A stretch of DNA of 64,000 bases, from assembly GCF_014066305.1 (NCBI RefSeq), contig NW_023501083.1:248001-312000 (forward strand), in the 5' to 3' direction. This document shows, piece by piece, positions 23,313 through 33,906 of the stretch (its first letter is position 1; each line of letters opens with the position of its first letter). The position numbers and the translations under genes are program-made. The notes beneath the pieces are model-generated. The model was given only the letters and a program-made list of their open reading frames with translations. It was not told where the DNA came from and ran no database searches. The DNA is from Letharia columbiana (lineage: Eukaryota; Ascomycota; Lecanoromycetes; Lecanorales; Parmeliaceae).

Positions 23313-24872
23313 CTACTCCCCCAAAGCCGCAACCTTCAAATCCAAGTCCCCCTGCAAACTGCGAATTTTATCCAGCAACTTCTTCTTGAGCAAGGCATTC
23401 CCAATCGAGTCCGCCTTCGTCTGCTCCTGCCGAATCGCGGCTTCCAGATCCGCAATCTCCTCCCTCTGCCTCTGTCTCTCCTGCTGCCGTTCCAACGCAT
23501 CCTCGTCGACAGACGCATCGGTCGAGTCGTCGTCTTCGTCGGAGGCTTCGTCCGCCGAGGTGGTGGCGGCACCGGGGGTGTCTGCTGCGGAAAGGGTGGG
23601 GAGGTTGGCGGAAGGAGAGGCGGGGGTGGATGTTCCGTCTTGGGTTGCTGTGTCGGGAGGTGGGGCGGAGGGGAGGGCAGCATCGCCGGATGCAGCCATG
23701 GCGGCCTCGAGTTCCATGGCTGCTTCGAGTTCTTCGGCCATGGCGTCGTGATCTGCGTCGTGACCTCCGACTGTCGTCTTGATGTATCCTTCTTGCTCAT
23801 CATCGTAGTCCTCGCCCTCTGCGTCTTCTTCGTTGTCGGAGACTTCATCACTTTCTCCGTTCTCCCTGTCCCTCCTCTCACGCAATTCATTTTCATCAAC
23901 AAGCTCAAGCAATGGTTCCCCATCCGCCTCCTCATCTTGCCGTAGCAAAGCTTCCACCTCCGCCTCAACCTCCATAACATCCCGCACGCTGATCCTCTTC
24001 CTGAACCGCTTCGTCCGCACTTTGTGCAATGGCGGCGTGATCCCACTAGCCCACTGCAACGTCTTCTCATCCAGCTCTCCTCTCCCATTCAGCTCCCCTT
24101 TACCGCGCGGAATAGGATACAGCAACGCATCTTCCTCCTCCTTAATCTGCCCCATCACAATAAGCATCTGGCACACATCCATACTCTTCATCCACGGCCC
24201 CCTCTTCTCCCAATTTTTCATCGCCTCAATCACGCATGGCAAATCCACCAGCACGGCCGCATAATGGCGTCCATTCACACTCACAGCAGCTCTTCGGGCA
24301 TCGCTGGTTAAGAACCGCATGCGTACATCTGCCCCGCCGGCTTTCCGTCCGAAATTGCCCTCCGCAGCCGCCTTTCTTATGATGTCGCAGTCTTCGCCTG
24401 GCTGCATGCGCAGAATGAAGCCCTCAGAGATTGTGGGATCGAGTTCGCGGTCGTCGGCTTCGCTGTCGTAGCCGACACCTTTGGGTCTCTTTGGGACCTT
24501 TCCTTTGGTCTTGAGCTTTACAAGAGGAGCGACAGGGGCGCGGGTGTTGAGCTTGATTTTCTTGATGGCTGGGCCGGAGGCCAATTGAGGCTTTTCCCCG
24601 CCTGCATCGTCGTCGTCCTCGAGCTCGAGAGCGCGCTTCTTGGGGGTTGGTTTGGACTTGCGGGGGGTTTTGGCGGCGGTCTTAGAGCCGGTGGAGGCAA
24701 AGCTGGAGATAGGCTCGTTGGGGGTAATTTGCGGAGCTGGAGTATGGGAAATACTGCCGAACTTGAGCTTTAGCTTGGGAGTGCTTGTTGCTGCTGATTG
24801 AGGTGTTGGGGAGGCCTCTGGTTTGGGAACGGAGCTGCCGAATTTGAGTTTAAGAGATGGACGCTGCGACAT
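23313..24872 (-). CDS. TAF7: TFIID subunit TAF7 (TAFII55)
   Basis: A single 519-residue exon. The TAFII55 N-terminal domain is clear at about residues 145-305: ISEGFILRMQPGEDCD, RMRFLTSDARRAAVSVNGRHY, AAVLVDLPCVIEAMKNWE, KSMDVCQMLIVMGQI, YPIPRGKGELNG, then ASGITPPLHKVRTKRFRKRI. It is preceded by a basic, Lys/Pro-rich tail with duplicated LKLKFGS motifs and followed by a long Asp/Glu-rich region and a C-terminal coiled coil (ERQQERQRQREEIADLEAAI). TAF7 is part of the general transcription factor TFIID in the nucleus, where it contacts TAF1 and restrains its activity. The gene is head to head with TAF3, another TFIID subunit, across a 325-bp spacer. Confidence 0.93.
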   Translation of the reverse strand: MSQRPSLKLKFGSSVPKPEASPTPQSAATSTPKLKLKFGSISHTPAPQITPNEPISSFASTGSKTAAKTPRKSKPTPKKRALELEDDDDAGGEKPQLASGPAIKKIKLNTRAPVAPLVKLKTKGKVPKRPKGVGYDSEADDRELDPTISEGFILRMQPGEDCDIIRKAAAEGNFGRKAGGADVRMRFLTSDARRAAVSVNGRHYAAVLVDLPCVIEAMKNWEKRGPWMKSMDVCQMLIVMGQIKEEEDALLYPIPRGKGELNGRGELDEKTLQWASGITPPLHKVRTKRFRKRISVRDVMEVEAEVEALLRQDEEADGEPLLELVDENELRERRDRENGESDEVSDNEEDAEGEDYDDEQEGYIKTTVGGHDADHDAMAEELEAAMELEAAMAASGDAALPSAPPPDTATQDGTSTPASPSANLPTLSAADTPGAATTSADEASDEDDDSTDASVDEDALERQQERQRQREEIADLEAAIRQEQTKADSIGNALLKKKLLDKIRSLQGDLDLKVAALGE

Positions 24873-25197
24873 TATGGAGTTGAGGATATGATGTTGACGG
24901 TATCAGCGAATTGTTAGAAGTAGTAGGCACTGTCAAGAAAACGCCCCATGGTGTTGTAGAGCCTGGAGGAAGGAAGTGAGTCGTAATTGAAGAATGCGGG
25001 CCAACCCTCACAAAAGCTCTAGCGATTCAAGCAAGTACGAGTAAGTAACATCCAGGTCATCTTGATCACAATTTCACCACCTCCACACCACAAATATGCT
25101 ACGATAGTAGAGCTGAATCCTGCCATGGCAGCCAACAAACCTCCCACCTCAAAAGCACCGCCCACCCTCTAAACACACGACCACAACGTAACCAGCA
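24873..25197. promoter_or_regulatory. Bidirectional promoter region TAF7/TAF3
   Basis: 325 bases between the opposed ATGs of two TFIID subunits. There is no obvious TATA box near either start. The TAF3-side leader is rich in C and A. Confidence 0.5.
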
Positions 25198-25944
25198 ATG
25201 TCAACCAACCCCCTCCACCCCTCCCTCCTTCGCCCCCCAATCCTCCACATCCTCCGCGCCGCCGGCTTCACCTCCACCCGCCCTTCCGTCCTCGACACCC
25301 TCGTCGATCTCGCCTCTCGTTACCTGACCATCCTCGCCTCACACACAGCCCGCCATGCCCTCCTACGACACCCGTCCCAGCCACACCAACCCCCAGACAC
25401 AATCACAATCACAGACGTCCGCCTAGCCCTCCAAGACGCAGGCGCTCTCTATCCGCAATTGAGCACAATGGAGGAACAAGTCCGCGGCGAAGAGGACATG
25501 CGCGGCATTGAAGCTTTCATATCGTGGTGCACGGGGCCCAGCGCGCTGGAAATCCGGCGCATTGCTGGCTTGGCGCCTGAGCCGTCTACAGCCACGGTTG
25601 ACCTGAGTGCGAATGCAGCATTGGCGGGGAAAGCTGCGGCCGAGACGGTGGTGGTGGAGAGACCGGAGGATTTTCTGACCCAGCTTAAGAAGAAACATGC
25701 GAAGACGAGAGATGGAGAGGAGAGTCGGTGGGCTGGTACGGCTTTGGGGAGGGAAAAGGAGAGGGAGGGCGGGGTGAAGATTGAGGGATGGGAGGGGGTG
25801 GAGGAGCTGGGGGATTGGGCGGAGAGGTTTAGGAGGAAAGGGGACGGGGTGGTAGAGGTGGGGACTGGGGTGAATGAGCTGGGGGCAGGGAGGAGTGAGA
25901 GTAGTAGTCCTTTGAGTGAGATTAGTGCTGTTACTGCGACTTGA
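25198..25944 (+). CDS. TAF3: Bromodomain-associated histone-fold protein, probable TFIID subunit TAF3
   Basis: A single exon of 248 aa. Residues 1-90 form a Bromo_TP-type histone fold: LHPSLLRPPILHILRAAGF, SVLDTLVDLASRYLTILASH, TARHALLRHPSQ, TITITDVRLALQDAGAL. A segment typical of fungal TAF3-like proteins follows (GIEAFISWCTGPSALEIRRI, then VERPEDFLTQLKKKH). The C-terminal third is charged and Gly/Glu-rich. No PHD finger is present, as in other fungal TAF3-like proteins. TAF3 pairs with TAF10 through the histone fold inside TFIID. SPT7-like or TAF8 assignments are less likely given the size. Confidence 0.82.
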   Translation: MSTNPLHPSLLRPPILHILRAAGFTSTRPSVLDTLVDLASRYLTILASHTARHALLRHPSQPHQPPDTITITDVRLALQDAGALYPQLSTMEEQVRGEEDMRGIEAFISWCTGPSALEIRRIAGLAPEPSTATVDLSANAALAGKAAAETVVVERPEDFLTQLKKKHAKTRDGEESRWAGTALGREKEREGGVKIEGWEGVEELGDWAERFRRKGDGVVEVGTGVNELGAGRSESSSPLSEISAVTAT

Positions 25945-26407
25945 GATACCCGAAAGGCGAACGCGTGATAGAGAGGAGCGATGATTGGACGAATGCTACT
26001 ACATACTCAGAAGATCCCTGAGCGATCGTTACTGGTACCTGAACAGGTTTGAGAGGGGAACGAACGGTCTTCTCGTGTTGGGCGCGGAATGCCCGTGGCT
26101 TGCAAGCTGTCAAGCGTCTTCCAACGATACTGAAGTACCTCCTCTCTGGAGAAAGAAAAGCGTCAAGAGCGGCAGGCCGAAAACCTTGAAAGGAACCGTG
26201 AGGTGAGATGATTGAGTGTTCCCTTTTAGCTATGCATAGTGTACAACAAAGCTCTCAGAATTAATCCTTGTATCGATCATTTGTCAAGTACACGAAGAAA
26301 CGAACCATTGCACACCCGATTCGATCTCACAGCTCTCCACTTCCCTTCCACACATGCATCCCCACAAAGCACAACCTCCTCATCCACCATCATTTTCTAT
26401 CCCAGAC
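25945..26407. other. Convergent 3' spacer
   Basis: 463 bases between the stops of TAF3 (plus) and the RRM gene (minus). It would hold both 3' UTRs; nothing else was recognised. Confidence 0.5.
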
Positions 26408-27595
26408 TTACGAACCCCCAACAGCCGCCCTTCCCGCACTCAGCGAGAAATCAATTCTCAAGGGTCTCCCACAGACCACTTTGCCTGACAACTCCTTCAT
26501 AGCCCTCTCCGCACTCTCTACATCCGTAAAATCCGCATGCGCAAAGCCTCTAGGCTGTCCCGTCCTCCTATCAATTGCTACCCTCACATCAATCACATTC
26601 TTGATCTCTCTAAATAGACTATTCAAGTCGCGATCACTCATATCGAAGGACATGTTTCCTACGAAGAGAGTCTTGGTGGGAGGGTGCATTGGGCGATCCG
26701 CGGGGTTTGCGTAAGGCGTGCGTGGGGGAGGGACAGATGTGCGGGAGAGCGAAAATTGGACGGAGAGACGGCGGCCTTCGTAGTTTTGCATGTTGAAGAG
26801 TTCGATGGCGCGCTGGGCGGCTTCGACGGTTTCGAAGTTGACGTAGCCGAATCTATGTCAACCAGGCACAATATTAGCAACTGCCATTTAGGTGCAAGTG
26901 GATTTATGTGCAGGGGCATCTGAAAGAAGGCAGGGAAGACGGTGACGAACCCTTTACTCAAACCTCTCGGATCCATTATAATCTTCACATCAACCACCGG
27001 TCCCGCCCTCTCAAAGTCCTTCTTCAAGTCCTCGCTCCTCACATCAAAGAATATATTCCCCACATATACCGTTTTAGACGTCTCTGCAGGTGGAGCGTCA
27101 CTGCCAGTTTCCGATCCCTGCGACCCAAATCCGGCAGCAGCACCAAGACTTTGCGCAGCACCAGTAACGGCTCCCCCAGCTGTTTGGGCGGCGGATTTCA
27201 CTGAACCGGCGGTAGAGGAGGCTTGCTCGGTAGCTTTCTCGGTTGCGGACTTGACCTCTGATGCAGCGGCGCTTTCTTCGGCTTGTTCAGCGGGTGTGAA
27301 AGTGTTGGCATCAGCATCGGCGTCTGCAGAGGCAGCTATCGAGTTGTCGCCATGTTGGGCTTCGGTTGCTCCATCTGCTTCGGGCTCGGATTGTGTAGCT
27401 GGTTCGTCGGCGTAGTGTCTTCGCTGGAGGGGCAGAAAGGCTGCACCCTGGGATTTTCTGAAGGAGACTGGGTATGCGAGATGTGTAATTGATCGCGCTT
27501 TGCTTGCTGGTATCGAGATGAATACAGAGGGAGAGGAAGAGAGCACGCGCAGCGCTGTTCGACGGAGGCAGAGCCTTGGGTTGGAGCATTAGCAT
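26408..27595 (-). CDS. Two-RRM RNA-binding protein with probable mitochondrial presequence
   Basis: Three predicted exons: 27595-27526, 27467-26951 and 26852-26408, giving 343 aa. Splicing exon 1 to exon 2 yields an Arg/Ser-rich, acid-free N-terminus (MLMLQPKALPPSNSAARALF to LQRRHYADE) that looks like a mitochondrial targeting sequence with an RRHYA cleavage-type motif. Next is an Ala/Glu-rich linker. RRM1 has RNP2 VYVGNIFFDV and RNP1 KGFGYVNF, joined across intron 2. RRM2 has RNP2 LFVGNMSFDM and RNP1 RGFAHADF. The protein probably binds RNA in mitochondria. Without intron 1 the RRM frame would have no ATG upstream (only a GTG at 27546), which supports the splice. Intron 2 uses a GTTCGT donor, less usual than GTAAGT. 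Confidence 0.85.
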
Positions 27596-27987
27596 TCGCC
27601 AGGTGGGTGAAGGATTTAGGACCTACATTGTGATTACAAAGTACAAAGACAAGTGCAGGTTGGAGATGGTCTGCTTGGAGAGGATTGAAAGGAGTCTGGT
27701 GGATTTGAGGTCGAAGATTGGATCTGCGGAAAAGTTTTAAGTCTCTTTGGACCCTAGTCTCAGCCCTACCAAGGGACATGCCAAGAAAACGAAATTCAAA
27801 ATGTGGGAAGTCAGGCTGTCGAAAGGCATAGTGACTACGGAGAGGGTTCTGTGTTTAAATGTTACACGCTGGGCTTCAAATTGAATGCTAAAGCTTTGGG
27901 AATCATGTTGTATTGCCATTCCCTTATATACTAGCTTCCGATCACCAATATCCAAGGCTCTTGGCCCATATTCCCGTAACGGTCCTC
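27596..27987. other. Spacer between RRM gene start and sedolisin stop
   Basis: 392 bases containing the promoter of the RRM gene and the 3' UTR of the sedolisin gene, which is transcribed in the same direction. No gene was recognised. Confidence 0.45.
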
Positions 27988-30013
27988 TCACAATCGCAGA
28001 AACGTAGCTACCAGCTTAGGGAAATTCGGAGTTCCCAGCCCTGTCACTGGATCCCACCCCGTTGTCGCTGTAAATCCCGGAGTCCCACACCCCATATTTC
28101 CTCCACTCGTGATATCGTTCAGATCCCCAGGATGAGCGTAAAGGACAGGATTGATAAAACCGACGGAGCTCTTTCCAATTGCAAGCCTAGCCTCATTGAC
28201 AAGGGTGAAAATGGACGCAGCCACAGGCGAAGATGCAGAGGTGCCGTAGACAAGGGAAAAGGTGCCGTCGACTGCAATCACGTAGTTCGCGCCGTTGGCG
28301 GATATATCGGGAAAACCTCGAGTCTGCTGAGAATTGTTGTACTGAGCGGAGGTGTATGGAGGTGGGTGATTGGCAAAGAACGACTTCACTGCTGCCGCTT
28401 GGTAAGAGGGAAGAGGGAAGACGTTGGAGAAGCCGCCGCCGGAGAAGATGACTGTTTCACAGGCTTCTTCCGGCTGGGTGACCGAGGCGCCGGGCTTGAT
28501 TTGTGTGGCTCCGACTGATGTAATGTAGGGGCATGTTCCTGGGAAGGATGGATTGAACCTGCCGGAGGTGCCATCGTTGTAGCTGCCGTTGGCGGCGATG
28601 CATTGACCACCGTTTCCGGCAACGCCGTAGTCTCCAGAGGAGTAGAAAAAAGTAGTTCCTTGAAGACCAAGCTTCATGTACTCATTGCATTGGCGCATCT
28701 CATAGAACGCGGTCAAGTCTGCTTCATTGTAGGCGTACGAAGTCGAGATAACCTTCGTCGCGGCAAAGCCACCACAATTCTCGGGGCCTTCGTAGCCACC
28801 GAAGGGATCAGGATAGACAGCGTCCTGAGTTGGATCATCTCCTCCCTCGTAGGTACAGTATGAGCCGTCGATGGCGTCGAGGAAGTTGTTGAAAGAAGCA
28901 CCCTCAATCAAGTCTCCCGCTTGATACAGTGTGACGGGCTGGGGATTGACCAGAGTCATGGCATACTCAAGATCCAGGTCCGACTCGCCGTTGTATTCGA
29001 AGCTTTCCTCCGTCGTCTGCAGGACACCACCATCGATGGAATCGAAAGTAGGAGTCTTCTGGACTTGGTTCTTGGAAAAGTTGGCAAAGAAGAGATCCAG
29101 ATCGCCCTGAAGATAGGCTTCCGGTGTGTATTCAACGATGCTGAGAAAGATGTCTGGTTAGCAATATTTAAGTGTGTTCAGATAGTAAATTCACATACCC
29201 AAAGCTGTTCTTAGAATTTGCAGCAAAGTTGGGAGGGAAGCTGTAGAGCGCACGCAAGCAATCAGGCACGATGAATTCGTCACAGGTTTCAAGTTCTGTG
29301 ATGATACTCTGAATGTTGATATCAGCTCCCTTCTTAGGAAGATAGCCACCACTAGGGTCTGTGATCTTGTGCACGGCGGCCTTGGATTCTACCGGCACTC
29401 CTGCAGCAGCAATCGTCGGCGGAGCTCGTTTCTCGAGGGGCATATCTCGCTTCTCCATGTGTCTACCTTGAGGGATTTTCGTGTCAAAGTGGACAGTGGG
29501 CGTGATAAAGTCCACATGAGGCTGGACAAATTCGGGGATGGAATAGTCCTTGCAACCGACATGGGGTTTGCCAGTGGTATGCTTGTGCATGAAGAATTCC
29601 GTCTTCAGCAGATTCTCGGCCTCGGCGACGGTAGCATCGAAAGTCAACCATCCCATGGACTGAGACCTGGAAATTCGCTCAGACGAAATGCCAGAGCTCT
29701 TCAACCACACAGTTACCGCATCGAAAGATTCTCGGCTGGGTGCAAAGGTCTCGGCAACCTTCTTTGCGGACCAGTGTTGCCCGTATTTTGGTGAGCTGGG
29801 ATGGGAAACTTCCATGAGGAACTCTTCGGCTTTATCCAAGTTGCTTTGCTTGAGTCCGATCCGCATGGGCAATATCTCATGGCTGGGGAGCTTGTTGTGT
29901 CTTTCCCAACCGAAGGGCAAAGTACTACGCTTCTCATGCAGGACATGTGTGGATGAGGGGGCAGCAATGACGCTGGCCACCAAAGCCCCGAGGGTGAGGA
30001 GAGTAAAACGCAT
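27988..30013 (-). CDS. Secreted sedolisin (S53) serine-carboxyl protease, tripeptidyl-peptidase type
   Basis: Two exons, 30013-29199 and 29140-27988, giving 655 aa. A signal peptide (MRFTLLTLGALVASVIAA) is followed by a pro-kumamolisin activation domain (around SSPKYGQHWSAKKVAETFAP and GWLTFDATVAEAENLLKTEF). After a processing region with several KR sites comes the catalytic domain. Catalytic Glu and Asp lie four residues apart in NGESDLDLEYA, the oxyanion Asp is in YSSGDYG, and the nucleophile Ser is in GTSASSP. The calcium-binding C-terminus has GWDPVTGLGTPNF. Sedolisins work extracellularly at acidic pH, releasing tripeptides or cutting internally. The start ATG at 30013 gives the signal peptide directly. 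Confidence 0.94.
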
Positions 30014-31586
30014 AGTGAGAGCAAGCTGTTGATTTCACCTGATGGGAAAGATCTGAGAAGGTGAGGGGCCTCTTTAAGAACCAGTTTTTCGAATGCATCA
30101 CGACCTGCAGGTCCAACCGTTCTTTTCTTCACTCAGATACCTTATCAACAAGTGCAGCAGACATCTCCTCCCCATGAGGAAGGAGATGTGGTGGTCCAGG
30201 TCGCATGGAGAAGCAGGTGGCAGGCGCTGAGGTCACTTCCAGAGCAGGAAGCTGACCTGCATACAGCAGTCTTGTCTTAATTCGAGGTGGATGCACGTGA
30301 GAGCTTATCAGCTTGCAGCCAAGGTGCAACAAAAACTACCGTGTGTGTGTGTGTTGGTCGTCGGTACTCGTGAGCAAGGAAAAGAAGGATGGAGGTCATG
30401 CTACGTAGTAGACATGACAAGTACTTTGTCTAGGCGTCGCTCAAGATAGAAGGAGGGGTGCCCATTAGCTCTGAGATATAGATTAGCTTGTAGACACTAG
30501 GAGGATAGTCCGAGACACCTACCTTGGTTTATCGACTTTGTCCTTTGGTGTGAAAGTTTCAAGTACCTAAATCCCACGTAACGGATAGCTTGACGACAAT
30601 AATGATAGGTACATGTCGGCTTATATACGGTGGGTGTGGTGCGCATATAGATGTCGTCACCGTTCTCGGTCACACTCGCATTGCATAGATACGGTTTGGA
30701 ACATTACAGTATTCTCCCATTATTTGCTATCGATGAACAAGCTCTGTTCATCTCTGTTCTTCTGTTGCATGTTACGGCCTAGGTCGTGTGCTTTTCCCCA
30801 AGGAGACGGCTATCAACAAGGTGACCCTTTCATGCAAATGGCAGTGTCTATCAAGAGGCGTTTTTCCGACCTGCTGGAAGTGGTTACTGGCAGTGGGAAC
30901 TCCCAGGATGAGGAGGATCTTGCATGACTAGGCTGGTGAAGTCGGATGGTGGGATGGTTGCCTCTTGCTTAATCTCTCTAGCGCTCCTGTAATATTCTAC
31001 CGGAGAACTCCCGCTTGCATCTTGTGCTGGTAGCATATTAAAGAACAAGGATCAGAAACCCTTTCGTAATGTAGTGGGATAGAAGAAGATGTAGAGTCCA
31101 GGGACGAAGTCTTCCTCAACACCCCACCAAGCTAGGTACCTGGTAAGCTATGCTATATAGGGTTAGCCTGCATAAGGCTCCACATTGCCTCAGTTCTCAG
31201 ACGTGTCTAATACCACCTACCTTTTACCTCCTTGGGTGACGATCCGATCTCTTTCCGGTAGTAGGTGGTGACACCTGAAGGAGCGTTGGCTTCGACGGAG
31301 ACCAGGGACTATGTAATCGAAGATCATGCATGCAAGAGCCTCAGGTATCTTGTGTACTGTACGTAGTTTCAACGTTCGCAAGCTAATGGAGAGTAACTAG
31401 TAGATACAAGTACAGGAAGCAATAAGGTACCCTCTAATGAGGTTGACCAAAAGCGAGTCGGTAGCAGCCCCGGGCCTGCTAGCCCTCGGCGCTCCAGGCG
31501 GGCGCTGCCGCTGACTGCGATAGTGGCGAATTGGCGATGCTCTGCTGTTGATCTTGAAACGGGTTCCCAACCTTGCTTGTCTCCTT
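30014..31586. other. Intergenic, no supported gene
   Basis: 1.57 kb upstream of the sedolisin and downstream of the cysteine-module membrane gene. Frames up to about 100 codons occur on the plus strand (30613-30927) without motifs. The part next to 30013 should contain the protease promoter. Confidence 0.45.
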
Positions 31587-33436
31587 CTACTGTACAAGAC
31601 TTGATCCATCGCCATCGTAGCTCATCCAGCTCGTAACATGACTCTCCCCGGTCTTCTTACCACCATGGCCTCCATCCAGATTTGGATGCATCACTGATCC
31701 ATCCGCTGTTTGGCGAAGGCCGCCATGGCCACTACTGTTCACTCTTGAGGGACTGGGTGTTTGCCGGGGAGTGTTAATCGAAGAGCGCTCGGCGTTGGGC
31801 GGAAGCTCGGCTGGGATGTGGAATGCAGGTACCTCTAGCTCAGGTTGCTTCCCGATTGGGTCGGGCGTTGAACCCAGCATTTCGGGACCTGGCTGGATGG
31901 GTGACCAGGGCCGCGAGGGTGAACACGGATCGCTTCGCTTGTATGCAGCATGTCCGTCAACGCCTGCATTGTTCGTCCCAGGGTACCACAAAGAATTATG
32001 GTCAGCGTCTCTGGATGCAGGAGCGGTTTCTGTGCAGAGCGATTAGCCTATATGCATGGTCCACTGCAACTAACCGCTAGGAACATCCATAGAAGTGCCC
32101 GAAAGAACGCTGGTCACGGGAAGAGGGATGATCATACGGTCAGGGAGGTACCGCTTAGAGGCACCTTGTTGGGATAGCTTGGTTGGAAGGGGGTAACTTG
32201 AGCAGAATCCCATGACTTACCACTACCATCTTTATCTTGGAAAGCATTCCCTGCGCCACTCGCATCAACTCCTTGCAATCGCAGATCATTGTCCTGCTCA
32301 GTCGCCCGTACTTTGTCCTCTGTGCGTCTCTTATGCCATCTGAGTACGACCAATATCAATATCAATGCAATGATGGCCCCAATGATAGCTCCAACGGTTC
32401 CAGCAGCGACTGCTGCCGTGTTTGAGTGCGAAGACGAGGAAGAATGCACAGTCGCAACTGGTGCTGATGAGGTAGCTGCGATAGGAATTGCTGTATGAGC
32501 GGATGTAGGAGGAGGCGTTGAACTTGCTTTGCTGGAAGAAACTGTTGAACTTGTTTGACTGGAAGCCGGGGGAAAACTCGAAGAAGAGCGTAGATTTCTG
32601 GAAGAAGTTGAGGGAGTTGAGGGAGTTGAGGAAGTTGAGGAAGTTAAGGAGGTTGAGGAGATTGGAGAGGTTGAAGAAGTTGTCTTGGTATGAGCCGTAC
32701 TGGTCTTTGTGCTGGTCTGAGTCGACGTAGCAGCAGCAGCAGAGGCTGATGATATAGCAGCAGCTGAGAAAAGATTCATTGTCAGTTCGCGTGCGCCTAG
32801 AGTCTGTACAAATGATAAGATATCATCATTATTACCATGGTCGCAAGATTCCTTAGTAGATTAGCCCTCGAAGTACCCTGTCTCATCGCAAACAAGTTTT
32901 TAAAATGAGTATTCAGGAGGACATGCTGGTTGAGCGGCCCTCTTCGTGTACTTGAGTGATTAAGAGACGTATGGCCTGGCCGATAGGGTTTAAAAGAAGA
33001 ACGCTACTCACCAGATGTGGATGCAGCGGCTGCCTCCGACGAGGCACTGGAGCAAGGATCCGGATCAAAGCAGCCATAGAAGAAGTAGCCGGGCAAGCCG
33101 CAAGTAGTGTTGTAGAATGATTCAGGAGCACAATTTTCGGTTTCAGAGGCGCGCTTCGTGTACTTGACTGGCACTCCTTTGCACAATCAGACACGCAAGG
33201 TCTGGTGGGCGAGGTTCGAAACAGAAGCGTGGCTCACCTGATGTGGACGCGGCCGCGACTGTTAGACCCTCGCAAGGATCAGCTACAAAGCAGCCATGTG
33301 ATTCCTGATTGGGGTCGGCACAAGTCTCGTCGTACCATAAGGTTCCAGGAGGGCACACTGCTCCTTGAGGAGATGTCGGGGTACCGTCCCGCTTCGTGTG
33401 CTTCGGTCTGACTTGCTTGGAATTGAAAACACCCAT
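31587..33436 (-). CDS. Cysteine-module, Ser/Thr-rich, single-TM surface protein
   Basis: Five predicted exons, all joined in phase 1: 33436-33238, 33176-33012, 32763-32221, 32164-32075 and 32029-31587, giving 479 aa. Exons 1 and 2 each encode one cysteine module beginning K(H/Y)TKR. Module 1 has CPPGTLWYDETC and HGCFVADPC; module 2 has CAPESFYNTTC and YGCFDPDPC; both end in AAASTSG. Exon 3 gives a mucin-like Ser/Thr/Pro stalk, then a TM helix (VGAIIGAIIALILILVVL) and the basic stop-transfer WHKRR. Exons 4-5 give a hydrophilic cytoplasmic tail. No N-terminal signal peptide is visible. The layout suggests a cell-wall or surface sensor-like protein; function is inferred only. A decayed third module lies in intron 2. 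Confidence 0.75.
32843..32953 (-). pseudogene. Dead third cysteine-module exon inside intron 2
   Basis: On the minus strand from 32953 the sequence reads KYTKRAAQPACPPEYSF, a stop, KLVCDETGYFEG, a stop, then STKESC. It matches the start (KYTKR), the CPPE motif and the ten-residue Cys-to-Cys spacing of module 1, with TAA in place of the Tyr and of the GC cysteine. It lies between the donor of exon 2 (33011) and the acceptor of exon 3 (32764). Confidence 0.68.
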
Positions 33437-33906
33437 GGCGTGACGATGTTTAAGGGCAAAAGAGAGTTACTCAGTTCACACGATTTGGTTGTGGGATGTG
33501 TGGATGTGTACATGTGAGAGAAGTGCTGTTGCTCGAAATTGCAGTGTCACGTCGAAGTGACGAATTCACACCGCAGCGGCTGAAAGACTGCCATTGGCTC
33601 GATCTCGACTATTTAAGATCCGCACTGCATACTGCCAATTCTACTATCAGGTCCTGATTCTTACAATGACTCACACGAGAAGTATGAAAGCTTGGATTCT
33701 TACTTCGAGACCTTTTCCCCGAAAAGCACATGCAGGTGTAGGTGCCATTCATGACCCTCCCCACAGTCCTTGGCTTGCATTATGGAGGTGTTCGAAAATT
33801 AAATATTCCAGTCTCGACTTTCTCTCGCATTGGGCTTCCAGCGGTGGACTTCGGTGAACTTCCCAGGTTCCATTTGAAACCTGTACTTGACCCATTTCTT
33901 CTTGCT
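33437..33906. other. Spacer upstream of the surface-protein gene and downstream of NUS1
   Basis: 470 bases holding the promoter of the cysteine-module gene and the 3' UTR of NUS1 (same strand). Open frames on the plus strand are shadows. Confidence 0.45.
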
